From: Chitinophaga sp. CF418
GTDB taxonomy: Bacteria > Bacteroidota > Bacteroidia > Chitinophagales > Chitinophagaceae
Length of the DNA: 64,000 nt
Assembly (NCBI RefSeq): GCF_900142925.1
Contig: NZ_FRCN01000003.1
Span: forward strand, 461,300 to 525,299
Reading direction: 5' to 3'
A model generated the notes under the pieces. The model saw nothing but the letters and a program-made list of their open reading frames with translations, was not told the DNA's origin and ran no database searches. This document shows, piece by piece, positions 18,065 to 27,674 of this stretch. Within the stretch, counting starts at the first letter, position 1. Every line of letters begins with the position of its first letter. Position numbers and translations under genes: made by a program.

Positions 18065-20365
18065 CTATTTACTGATTAAATCAATTAATAATTCTTCCAA
18101 CTTTCCTTTCAGCTCATTTACTATTTCATCATCACTCGCTCCATTCTTCCGCTGTTCCACTATAAAATCAACCACATTTGTTCCTCTTCTCCTGAACACT
18201 TCTTTCACCAGCTCATAGTATTCCCTCGATGAAATATCTCTTTCAAGAATATCAACTGCACTTACTTTTTTCTGTTCCAGTTCTGCCTTCTTAAAGGCAA
18301 TACTTAACTTATCGAAATCGTTACTTTCAGCATTTGCGGTCACTGTTGTATCAATAAAGATGATACCTGCCTGTGCCGATGCAGCTCCTCCCTGTGGCAA
18401 CTCCCGCCCATTTAACAATGCCTTTTTCACACTAAGTATCAGGTCCTGCAGGTTCTTCTTACTGCTGGTCAGTTCCTGTGAAATAGCCTGTCTCCTGCTG
18501 CTTGTATATTGTGCTTTTAAAGCTCTGGCAGATTTCACCAACAGGTCAGTTACATCTTTTATGAACTTTTCTTTTTCTTCATTCACTGCTGCCGCCTCTT
18601 TCTTCGCTTCTTCAAATGCCTCCGCTGCTTTGTCCTTCTTCTCCTTCGCCGCTGCTTTCTCCTCAGGTGTTTTCGCATTATCATACGCTGCCTTCGCTTC
18701 GTCGTAATCCTTCTTGGCCTTCTCCAGGTTATCCGCTGCCTGGACTATACGGTCCTTCAGTTCCTCCGGCAATTCATCTTCCGCGAGCTTCCTGATCTCA
18801 TCTGCCAACTCCTTCACCAGCAGATAATCACTATCTACCGTCAGGTGAGCCAGATCTATTACCACACTACCCAGATCTTTTACAGCCTGTACTACATCCC
18901 CCACTTTCGCCACCTGCGTTTCCAAACTGTCAAACGTGGTCTGTATCACACCACTCAGCAACTGACGGCTGGTATTTACCGTAATATTGTTAAACTTCAC
19001 TTTCACCTTCGCATCACTCAGGAATGGGATCATCACATAACCTGTACCCTGGAAAGTACCTGCGCCCGATACCGTCATCAGACGTACAGGGAAGTCGCCC
19101 GCCATGATCTGGTCGCCGTTCTTCAGCTCCTTGATAGCCTCCTGGTTAGCCAGTTTGATATCAGGCAATAATCCGCAGTTCTTATTTACAGCAGTATCTT
19201 TTGCCGGCATCTTAAATCCATGCAGATCTCCCATTGTCTTTGTCTCAGCCACACAATAACCACCTACACGATATTCATAACTTCTGCCAGGTACCGCATC
19301 ATAAATGGCTACATGCTCTTCGGTTGTTTTTACATTGAACCATTCTGCGTCGTCCTTATTCGCTTCGCGATATTCCACTATGTATTCAGACATCTTCTGT
19401 TGCGGTAACCAGCTGACAGTAACGACGTTCTTCTGCACCGTAGCCAGCACCTGTTGCGGCGGCTGACAGTCTTCCTGTAGTACGAACCAGTAGATCTCAC
19501 TATATCCGTTATTCAGGAATACATCATATTCATCAATACCCATTTTAGCCTTTGCCTTCACACGCCAGGCATATCGTTTACCTGGAATAAGCGGCGGCTG
19601 TGCAGGTCCGTATAACAATGTTGTTGCTGCTGTAGTAGTCTGATATAAAGGAGGCGTGTTCAGGAATGCAGCTTCCGGTGCAATGGTAGTATCCCACAGC
19701 TCAGATATCGTGAACTCATACTCTGTCTGGAAAGCAGCATTGGCACTGCTCATATGCCGGGGCGTCCAGTTGAAGGTCATGTTCAGCGGTTCTCTGTATG
19801 CCACTCCCCCTCCTTTGAGCGGGAGGTTCAATAAGGGTGGCAGACTGGTACTGATCCACGCGGGAGGAGAACAACCCTGTGTGCTGCTGCTGACCAGCTG
19901 ACCACTGTTGACCTCCACCACCTCTACACAAAAGGTAAAGTACCCATCGGGTAAACGGCTGTTCTGCAGCAGTTGCGAGGGTGATATACCGGAAGCATCC
20001 AGGTTATTGATCTGGAAATAAGGAGCCAGGTCATCCAGGCTCAGTTGCAGGGGAATACCGGCATCCAGCTGGATGTTGGGATAATAGCCATAATCCTTAT
20101 TGCGCAGCATAGCATTCCCACCTTTGATGGTAAGACGCAGGCGGACGGATAAAGAAGGCTTTTGCAGGTCAGTGTTCAGCAGGGTGATGATCAACCTGGC
20201 CTGTGTACCACTGTAAAGGTTAGCCAGCTGTGGCGATACCGGTTGCAATAACTGCACCTGCACCTTTACAGGATACTGCTGCGCCGCCGATCTGAAATAA
20301 CCGGCGCACAGCAGCATGCCTGCCAGCAGCGCTATACGGAATGTTTTATGTATGCTGATTTTCAT
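18065..20365 (-). CDS. TANFOR-domain exported protein with fibronectin III and coiled-coil stalk
   Basis: 766 residues. Signal peptide to about residue 28. Residues about 30-165 match the TANFOR domain first named in Tannerella forsythia (pattern: YPVKVQVQLLQPVSPQLANLY, then LAPYFQINNL, LPDGYFTFCVEVVE, CSPPAW). A second beta region (190-300) and one fibronectin-III-like domain (about 305-395) follow. Around 540-610 is a Lys/Glu/Ala-rich helical stalk (YDEAKAAYDNAKTPEEKAAA), a likely coiled coil, and the end is also helical. Proteins of this type sit in Bacteroidota loci with FN3 and SprB-repeat proteins. It is 10 bases downstream of the SprB-repeat gene and 8 upstream of the toxin gene, so it may link the adhesin to the toxin; that role is inference. 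Confidence 0.75.
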   Translation of the reverse strand: MKISIHKTFRIALLAGMLLCAGYFRSAAQQYPVKVQVQLLQPVSPQLANLYSGTQARLIITLLNTDLQKPSLSVRLRLTIKGGNAMLRNKDYGYYPNIQLDAGIPLQLSLDDLAPYFQINNLDASGISPSQLLQNSRLPDGYFTFCVEVVEVNSGQLVSSSTQGCSPPAWISTSLPPLLNLPLKGGGVAYREPLNMTFNWTPRHMSSANAAFQTEYEFTISELWDTTIAPEAAFLNTPPLYQTTTAATTLLYGPAQPPLIPGKRYAWRVKAKAKMGIDEYDVFLNNGYSEIYWFVLQEDCQPPQQVLATVQKNVVTVSWLPQQKMSEYIVEYREANKDDAEWFNVKTTEEHVAIYDAVPGRSYEYRVGGYCVAETKTMGDLHGFKMPAKDTAVNKNCGLLPDIKLANQEAIKELKNGDQIMAGDFPVRLMTVSGAGTFQGTGYVMIPFLSDAKVKVKFNNITVNTSRQLLSGVIQTTFDSLETQVAKVGDVVQAVKDLGSVVIDLAHLTVDSDYLLVKELADEIRKLAEDELPEELKDRIVQAADNLEKAKKDYDEAKAAYDNAKTPEEKAAAKEKKDKAAEAFEEAKKEAAAVNEEKEKFIKDVTDLLVKSARALKAQYTSSRRQAISQELTSSKKNLQDLILSVKKALLNGRELPQGGAASAQAGIIFIDTTVTANAESNDFDKLSIAFKKAELEQKKVSAVDILERDISSREYYELVKEVFRRRGTNVVDFIVEQRKNGASDDEIVNELKGKLEELLIDLISK

Positions 20366-20375
20366 TTTCTGACTG

Positions 20376-23300
20376 CTACTTGTTTATGACAATTTTCCTC
20401 ACCGCATTGCCCATTGGTGTTTCCAGCAGCAACAGGTAAGTACCCGCTGTTACATTCAGCTGGTAGTTGACGTTGAACTGCGTGGCCGCACTTTCTTTTC
20501 TATCGCTGACCAGTTGATTGGAAATGATATTGATCATGCGTAACCTGATCTCTGATTGTTTGTCCAGTTTTACCTGTACGGTGAACTGACCATCAGTCGG
20601 GTTAGGCATCACGTTAAAGGCAAGAATGAACGGCGTCTGCGCTCCACCAGGTGCAGGGAAGTCCTGCCCTTTCAGGATCGAAATGCTCTTGGTAAATACC
20701 TGTTCGCAATCGCCGATATGTGCACGGAGGGTAATGGTATAGAAGCCGGTATCAGCAAACTGCAGTTCAGTGAGCATATCTGCCTTACTTACTACAGTCA
20801 CGCCTTTATCCTGCGGCAGCACCCATTCCACCCATTCAGGTTTTGGATAGCTGATATTCACGAAAGAAACAGTTTCGCCACTGAATGCCTGTGTCGGAGA
20901 TATAAACTCCGCAGCAATATCAGCCTGGTATTGTTTGATCGCGATGGTATCTGCCCCCTTACATCCCTTGCTGTCTGTCACCTGCACGTTGTAGCTGCCA
21001 GTCTGATTAAGGGTAACACCAGGTTTGTCAGCAGTGAAACCATTATCGCCGCTCCATTTATATTTTGCCTGCGCGTCAGGAATAGTAGCATTCACTGTCC
21101 ATGTCTGGCCGTTGCAGAGTGTTTTATCTGCACCCACATTAATAACAAGCGGTCCTGGATTAGTCAGGGTGAATGACTGAATGCGTTTACAGTTGTTGGC
21201 ATCTGTAATGGTCAGCGTATACTTACCTGCACAGAGACCAGTCAGGTCTTTCGTCTTACTGCCATTATCCCATGCATAGGTATAAGGCGCAATACCTCCA
21301 CTTACACCTACCGTGATAGTGCCATCACAATAATTATTACAGGTCGGTGCTTTCACGACAGGAGTAGTTTTAATACCTTCCGGAATATAGATATCTGTTT
21401 GTTTCAGCGCCACACAACCGTGTGCATCTGTTACGTACAACATATAAGCACCTTCTGTCAGATCTTTAATGGTAGCCGTCGTTTCACCGTTTGTCCATTC
21501 ATACTGATAAGGCTGTGTACCACCCGTCACATTAGCTACAATACTGCCATCCATACCAGATGCACAAGTCACGGCGGCTGTAGTGAAGTTGATGTTAAGT
21601 TTGGCAGGTTGTTGTAATGTAAATACCGGAGAACTACGGGTGATGTTATTGAAGTCAGTCACCTTCACCAGGTAATTCCCCGCCGGCATACCGGTGATGA
21701 TACTATCCGTTTGCGGGATCAGTGTTTCTGCCCCATTCACAACGCTATACCACTGGTATTTATAAGGCAGGCCACTCGTAAAAGGAATACCGCCTTGTGC
21801 ATGCGCAGCCAGCTGTCCATCTGCGAGATTGACACAGGAAATATAGCGGTACTCTCTCAGCACAGCCTCCAGCAAAGGCGGTTCATGCAAGGTATAGGTA
21901 GCCTCTACATAACAACCTGCTGTACTGCCATCTGTAGAAATAGCATACTGTGCATCTTTTACTTTCAGTGTATAACTGCCATCTCCTATGTTCTGCAATA
22001 AGGTAACAACCCCGTTTGCCGTTTTTGTCTGTGTAAATGTGCTGAGCTGTTTACCTGTAGCATCTATCCATTCGATATTATACAAACCAGCTGCATCGGG
22101 TGTTCCACCTGTCAGCGTCACCTGTATACTACCATCGGTATAGCCGAATGCCTTAGGATCAACCGGGGTCACGTCTGCTACTGCCAGCGGCATAGCAGGT
22201 TCAATAACAGTGGTATCTTTCTGTACAATACAAGCATGTCCATCTGTTAACAGCAGACCATAATTACCTGCTGCTACGTTAATAATATCCTGTGTATTGG
22301 CGCTGTTTGTCCATGACCAGCTGTAAGGCAGCGTACCACCTGTTACCGTCGACTTTACAAAACCATCCGTACCGCTGTTACAACTCACAGCACGTGCTGC
22401 CAGTTTCACTTCCAGCAGCTCCGGTTCCACCAGTAAAAAAGAATCAGATTCTTTGCTGACAGTATTCATATCTGTCACTATCACTTTATATATACCCGCA
22501 GGCAGGCCTGAAGCAATTGCAGTGGTCTGAGACAATAATACCGGTGTACCACTATCTAAACGGTACCATTCATAGAGATAAGGTGCCTGTCCTGCCGGAT
22601 ACTTCATACCACCTGTTGTTGTTACAATCAAAGCACCGTCGGCATCACCCTTACAGGATACATAATGCTGTTCTGCTACCTGTGTAACGATAGGATCAGG
22701 CTGGGTGACATGGAATGGTTGTTCGAGATAACAAGCCTGTTCATCAGAAGGTAGGCCAGTACCTGTATAGTTAGCATCTGTTACAGTTAATACATAATCA
22801 CCCGCGCCAATATTGCTAAGCAGGGTTTCATAGCCTCCTGGCTGCAGAGTGGATGTGTAATTACTTAATACCGTACCATCCGCTTTCTTCCAGGTGATGT
22901 TATAAGAGCCATCTGCTTTCGGAGTACCACCTTTCAGTAATACTTTAATGTTACCATCTGTATAACCATAACCACGTGGGAAAGTAATTGGCGCATTAAC
23001 AATTTGTAATGCTTCCGCCGGCTGTGCTATGAATGACAGATCAGACACTTTACAACTGTGATAGTCTATTACATTCAGTGTATAGGTGCCTGTAGGGAGG
23101 CTGGTAGCTGTTACAGTTGTCGCACCTCCTGTCCAGGCATAACTGAATGGAGGCGTACCACCAGTTACTGTTGCTGTAGAAGTACCGTTGCTGCCACCGA
23201 AACAGGATACCGGCGTTTCACTAAATTGAATTTTAAGATCACCCGGTTCTATAAAATCTTTGGGATCTGAATATTTCTGAATATTGTTGGCATCTGTCAC

Positions 23301-25559
23301 AAGCACCCTGTACCGTCCTGTACTCAGGCCAGTGGCCTTAATGCTGGTGATATTCAGGTCCTGCCAGCTGCCACTTACATCTTTATACCAACGGAAAGTA
23401 TAGTAAGGTGCTGTCGCCATGCGAACACCACCTGTGGGTACCGCCAGCAGACTACCATCACTCATACCATAACAGGAAATACTGTCAGCAACAGTAATAC
23501 CGGCTTCCAACACTGGCGGGTCTGTCAGTGTTACCTGCTCCGTATAGATACAACCGCCATTACCTGCCGGTGCGGCGGCATCATAGTTCTTGTCTTTTAC
23601 CGTCAGTGTATAAATACCAGCACCCAGGTTACTAAGCTTCGTGGTATAAATATTATTTCCTACTGTGTTTACTGGTGTGAAAGATTGCCCGTCAGCTCTT
23701 GTCCAGGAAACATTATATGAGCCATCCGCGAAGGGCGAACCTCCTTTAAGCCGTACAGTGATGCTACCATCTGTACTACCATTTGCCAATGGATCGACAG
23801 CAGTCACATTATCCTTTTGTAACGGCGCATCCGGCTGTGTGACTGTCACTGCTGCCTCTGCATCACCCGCTGCATTTTTAGCAGGACAACTGTTTTTATC
23901 CGTAATAGATACTACATAGTCTCCTTTTCTAAGATTACTGAAGGTATAAGGATTAGCAGTGAAGTCTGTTGTAGTGAAATTAGTTTCACCCGCCGCTTTG
24001 TATAATAGCTTGTATGGCTGGGTACCACCACTGCCCGATAATGTGATCGCACCATCGCTTCCGTCATAACATTTTACAGGCGATGGCACAGGGGTTGAAA
24101 ACACCAATGGCTGCGGATCAAAGATCGTTACAGTAGCCATATGTGCAGCCGAACCACTGTAAATGGTGTTGCCCTGGTATCCACCGATGAGTGTCAGGTT
24201 ATATGTTCCTCCACTTAATGGCTTATCAGCCGGTGTTGTATAAGTGCTGTCAGGTCCTATTACTACGTCAAAGTTCTTTACAGTTCCACCCGGACCAGCA
24301 TTCGGGTCTACGGCCTGTAAGCCCAGCGTTTCACCGGGATACAGCAACCTGCTGAACTTCATCTTTATTCCCCCATCTGCCTTACCATAACAGGATACAT
24401 CAATACCCTTTGCATCTAAGAATGTAGGGGACGAAAGGCTGATCACCAGATTGTAGGGCGCACTGTAAGCCTGATTACCACAAACATCATATCCTCTGAT
24501 GGAGACCGTCTTCCCTAAATTAGCAAGTCCGGCTCCATATAGCATGTCATTAGCGCTGAAATAAGTCGGATTCTTCCATAACAGGTTCTCAGGGAAAGCC
24601 TGAGAAGTAGCCCAGTTGTCAAAACTATAATACCACCGCATCACGTCCTCTCTTATATCAGGGTTGATCGTTTTCATGTAGATCTTAGCATCTACCGGCA
24701 GCGTAGTGTTATTCGGTTCCGGACCGGACGTTATGTACATATACACATGCTGGAAACTGATGTTGATCACAGCGTCTGATGCGGAAAGATTACCATAGGG
24801 AGCAGTAGTGCTGGTCGAAAACAGCTGCCCCCCGCTATTGATAGTGATCTTCTTTGTGCCTGACTGCCAACCCTGGTTAGATTCATTCTTCCACTTGTAG
24901 TTGATATCAATGTCCTTTACCCCTTTCTGCGTCCAGGACATAATACCACGCGATGACTGCTCATCCTGATAAGCGCCTGTATAGTATTTATCTTTCAGGC
25001 TAAAAGTTTCATTTGTACCATCGGTATAATTAACTGTCGCCGTTGAATTAAATTCGTACGCATACCTGGTTATCTTATGGTTCAGATCCAGTTTTAATAC
25101 AAACTTATCCGTCGTAGGCCGGAAAGAGAGCCTCATCTGGGAAGAGGCCCCATATCCGGAGAATATGTTATTATACGTCAGGTAAGGACAACGTGTCCCA
25201 TAATCAATATCAGCTGTAGTATAAGTACCTTCTCCCGCCACACTGCAATTGCCGTTCTTCTTAATAGTATACACCCTGACCCGCTTGATCCTGTTCTCAG
25301 TTGTAAAGGTGAATGATCCGAAGAACGTGCCATTACCGAACCCTCCTGTGAATATATTGTTCGCATTTATCCTGGCGATCACCTGTTCATCACCCTTTTC
25401 CATCTCAGCTACAAGGGATACATAGCTGTCACAGCCGGTTGTACCACCGTTGGCAGTCAGATATACTTCCCAGAATATATCATAGGGTACAACTGCATTT
25501 TGAGCCAAACTAAATTTTGCAACTAATAAGAACAGCCAAAAGAGTAAAAATCTTTTCAT
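20376..25559 (-). CDS. Giant SprB-repeat surface adhesin with PKD domain and T9SS sorting tail
   Basis: 1727 residues. Signal peptide (1-19), an N-terminal beta region (20-380) rich in aromatic residues, about twelve SprB-like repeats (about 385-1480; each has C..g.DG.I....GG..PY.Y.W), a PKD-like domain (about 1510-1640) and a C-terminal type A sorting domain (last 80 residues, starting NVMPNPTDGQFTVQV, ending RKIVINK). The tail is the export signal for the type IX secretion system; SprB repeats are known from the mobile gliding adhesin of Flavobacterium johnsoniae. The repeats form a higher-order pattern of three. The protein should be a long fibre on the cell surface, and in this locus may present the toxin. 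It is 18 bases downstream of the FN3 gene. Confidence 0.9.
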   Translation of the reverse strand: MKRFLLFWLFLLVAKFSLAQNAVVPYDIFWEVYLTANGGTTGCDSYVSLVAEMEKGDEQVIARINANNIFTGGFGNGTFFGSFTFTTENRIKRVRVYTIKKNGNCSVAGEGTYTTADIDYGTRCPYLTYNNIFSGYGASSQMRLSFRPTTDKFVLKLDLNHKITRYAYEFNSTATVNYTDGTNETFSLKDKYYTGAYQDEQSSRGIMSWTQKGVKDIDINYKWKNESNQGWQSGTKKITINSGGQLFSTSTTAPYGNLSASDAVINISFQHVYMYITSGPEPNNTTLPVDAKIYMKTINPDIREDVMRWYYSFDNWATSQAFPENLLWKNPTYFSANDMLYGAGLANLGKTVSIRGYDVCGNQAYSAPYNLVISLSSPTFLDAKGIDVSCYGKADGGIKMKFSRLLYPGETLGLQAVDPNAGPGGTVKNFDVVIGPDSTYTTPADKPLSGGTYNLTLIGGYQGNTIYSGSAAHMATVTIFDPQPLVFSTPVPSPVKCYDGSDGAITLSGSGGTQPYKLLYKAAGETNFTTTDFTANPYTFSNLRKGDYVVSITDKNSCPAKNAAGDAEAAVTVTQPDAPLQKDNVTAVDPLANGSTDGSITVRLKGGSPFADGSYNVSWTRADGQSFTPVNTVGNNIYTTKLSNLGAGIYTLTVKDKNYDAAAPAGNGGCIYTEQVTLTDPPVLEAGITVADSISCYGMSDGSLLAVPTGGVRMATAPYYTFRWYKDVSGSWQDLNITSIKATGLSTGRYRVLVTDANNIQKYSDPKDFIEPGDLKIQFSETPVSCFGGSNGTSTATVTGGTPPFSYAWTGGATTVTATSLPTGTYTLNVIDYHSCKVSDLSFIAQPAEALQIVNAPITFPRGYGYTDGNIKVLLKGGTPKADGSYNITWKKADGTVLSNYTSTLQPGGYETLLSNIGAGDYVLTVTDANYTGTGLPSDEQACYLEQPFHVTQPDPIVTQVAEQHYVSCKGDADGALIVTTTGGMKYPAGQAPYLYEWYRLDSGTPVLLSQTTAIASGLPAGIYKVIVTDMNTVSKESDSFLLVEPELLEVKLAARAVSCNSGTDGFVKSTVTGGTLPYSWSWTNSANTQDIINVAAGNYGLLLTDGHACIVQKDTTVIEPAMPLAVADVTPVDPKAFGYTDGSIQVTLTGGTPDAAGLYNIEWIDATGKQLSTFTQTKTANGVVTLLQNIGDGSYTLKVKDAQYAISTDGSTAGCYVEATYTLHEPPLLEAVLREYRYISCVNLADGQLAAHAQGGIPFTSGLPYKYQWYSVVNGAETLIPQTDSIITGMPAGNYLVKVTDFNNITRSSPVFTLQQPAKLNINFTTAAVTCASGMDGSIVANVTGGTQPYQYEWTNGETTATIKDLTEGAYMLYVTDAHGCVALKQTDIYIPEGIKTTPVVKAPTCNNYCDGTITVGVSGGIAPYTYAWDNGSKTKDLTGLCAGKYTLTITDANNCKRIQSFTLTNPGPLVINVGADKTLCNGQTWTVNATIPDAQAKYKWSGDNGFTADKPGVTLNQTGSYNVQVTDSKGCKGADTIAIKQYQADIAAEFISPTQAFSGETVSFVNISYPKPEWVEWVLPQDKGVTVVSKADMLTELQFADTGFYTITLRAHIGDCEQVFTKSISILKGQDFPAPGGAQTPFILAFNVMPNPTDGQFTVQVKLDKQSEIRLRMINIISNQLVSDRKESAATQFNVNYQLNVTAGTYLLLLETPMGNAVRKIVINK

Positions 25560-25577
25560 AGCTATTGTGTTTATATC

Positions 25578-27674
25578 TTAATATTTAACTTCTATTTCCT
25601 GGTATTGCCCCATTGCGCCACTGGCCTTCACCACACGGATACCATATTTATAAGTAGTGTTGATCTTTAACTGCTGATCTGTGATGCTTCTTGTGCTTGC
25701 CTCCACTACTTTCCACAGTGTGATAGGCTGATCTTTCTCGCCTTTGTACAACTGGTACTCAGCCGTCTTATCTGCTATCGCATTCCAGGATACCTGGATA
25801 TACCGTTCCTGTCTGTTAACAGCGGCATTGAAGCCTTTTACACGGATAGACTCAGGACTTACAGGCACCTTCACCGTTACGGGTTGTACTGGCATAGATT
25901 CCAGTCCGCTGCTGTCCTTCGCAGTAATAATATAAGAGTAGGTATTACCGCCAATGATTGCAGCATCAGAATAACCATACACACCCCGCGCTGTAATGCG
26001 GCTGATAAGATCCCATTTAGCGGCTTTATCCAACCCTATTTTCCTGTACAGGAGATGTTCCGCAACATCTTCATCACTGCTGCGCGCCCATGACAGGTAC
26101 ACCGTATCGTTCTTCACACTATACCCGGAAAAGATCGGTGAGGCAGGTGGTACCACATCTGGTTTCTTTGCTTCCAGTACTGCGGAGAAGGGAGACTCAT
26201 TGTACCGCTGGTCCAACGCCTTTACTGCGTAATACACTTTACTGTTCAATGATTTCACCACCACACTATCTCTGAATACATTATTACGCCATACGCTATC
26301 AATCACCGGCGACATCTCCTCACCAGGATTATTACCACGGAAGATGGCATATCCTAAGAGATCGTTTTCCTTATTCTTCTCCCATTTCAGGGTCACAACA
26401 CCACTGCTGTCTATCGTTGCGGAAAGACCAACAGGGGCTGCAGGCGGAGTAGAATCTACCGGTTGTACCAACACAGGGAATGAAGTCGTAGTACCTCCAT
26501 CCTTTGCAACAGCCGTCATGGTGAAGTAATTGGTAGGATTCAAATGAGCATATTCCAAAGAACGTTGCTCAGGCGCGATGTTGTCCATCACTACCTTATA
26601 CGGCCCACTCACAGTAGGCGCCTGGTTCAGGCGGAAGCCTTTGATCAGTTTATTGCCTGCTTCCTCAAATTCCCAGTTGATCGTTGCAATGCCTTTTTCG
26701 TTGATATTATTACTGCGGATGTTTGGTACATATCTCAGCAGGTGCTTTCCTTTACCAGAAGTGGGTTCTGAAGGAGGCCCCAGTTCACCGAAGGGTGAGA
26801 TCCCTCTTACACGGTAATAACAGGTCCTTTCATTATCAGGCAAAGAGTCCATGTAATACATGCGCGGAGACGGCTTATCATCTTTCTCATTGATATTGGC
26901 TACCGGAAGATTAGTAGCGCGCTCATATGTCGCGCCATTATCCAGCGACTTCTCCACGATCCATGAAGTATAGTAAGCTTTATAAGCATTATACTCCCAG
27001 CTTAACATCACGCTCTTATCACCGAATATAGCTCCTACGTCGCCCGGCTTCGGGAGTTCCTCATAATTACTCATACCGATATACACATTCCCGGTATCTA
27101 TCTTCAGCTTACTCACAGGCGCCAGCGTATAGATACGATAGAGATATCTTTCCGTAGGTCTTGCCGTATTATCTTCCCAGCCCCAGCCAGCCATCTTAGC
27201 GGCGGCAAAGCTGTTGTCAGCTGCATACAGGGAGAAGGCAAAACGCTGTTCCTGTTCGGCTGACTGTGCGATGATGGTGGCCACACTCTTATTGCCCGTA
27301 TTGCCCGATACCTCGAAGGTCTTACCGTAAATAGCCTGTGCAATGATGGCTGCATACTGATCCTTTTGGGCAATGCTTTCCCAGGCATCCAATGGCATAG
27401 GCTTCAGTGGTGTAGTATTCAACACTTTTTTCTCCGGCGTTTTCAATACCTGCCCGTCTCTTGCAACGGTATACCTTACCAGTTCGAAGCCATATTGGTT
27501 GGTAGTCTTCCAGGCGGCAGGATTATCCACCGCCCAGCGCAGCAACACGCCCGACTTACGCACGGTAGCTTTCATGTATAAATTATTCGCTGCTTTGCGT
27601 TGTGCACTTGCCGGAGCGTAGCTTAACACTCCCATCATCAATAACAGCGACAATAATATTTTCACTTTCTTCAT
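25578..27674 (-). CDS. Multi-domain fibronectin type III exported protein
   Basis: 698 residues. A signal peptide (to about 25, ending PASAQ) is followed by an N-terminal beta region (30-200) and about five fibronectin-III-like domains (about 205-310, 315-410, 415-505, 505-600 and 605-698); repeated signs are VTLKWEKN..NDLLGYAIFRG, VYLSWARSSDEDVAEHLLYRK and IQVSWNAIADKTAEYQLYKG. No catalytic motif and no T9SS tail are seen, so it is probably periplasmic or on the surface as a structural or binding protein. Its ATG shares one base with the stop of the 1552-residue protein upstream (TAATG), which means coupled translation and common assembly. Confidence 0.85.
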   Translation of the reverse strand: MKKVKILLSLLLMMGVLSYAPASAQRKAANNLYMKATVRKSGVLLRWAVDNPAAWKTTNQYGFELVRYTVARDGQVLKTPEKKVLNTTPLKPMPLDAWESIAQKDQYAAIIAQAIYGKTFEVSGNTGNKSVATIIAQSAEQEQRFAFSLYAADNSFAAAKMAGWGWEDNTARPTERYLYRIYTLAPVSKLKIDTGNVYIGMSNYEELPKPGDVGAIFGDKSVMLSWEYNAYKAYYTSWIVEKSLDNGATYERATNLPVANINEKDDKPSPRMYYMDSLPDNERTCYYRVRGISPFGELGPPSEPTSGKGKHLLRYVPNIRSNNINEKGIATINWEFEEAGNKLIKGFRLNQAPTVSGPYKVVMDNIAPEQRSLEYAHLNPTNYFTMTAVAKDGGTTTSFPVLVQPVDSTPPAAPVGLSATIDSSGVVTLKWEKNKENDLLGYAIFRGNNPGEEMSPVIDSVWRNNVFRDSVVVKSLNSKVYYAVKALDQRYNESPFSAVLEAKKPDVVPPASPIFSGYSVKNDTVYLSWARSSDEDVAEHLLYRKIGLDKAAKWDLISRITARGVYGYSDAAIIGGNTYSYIITAKDSSGLESMPVQPVTVKVPVSPESIRVKGFNAAVNRQERYIQVSWNAIADKTAEYQLYKGEKDQPITLWKVVEASTRSITDQQLKINTTYKYGIRVVKASGAMGQYQEIEVKY

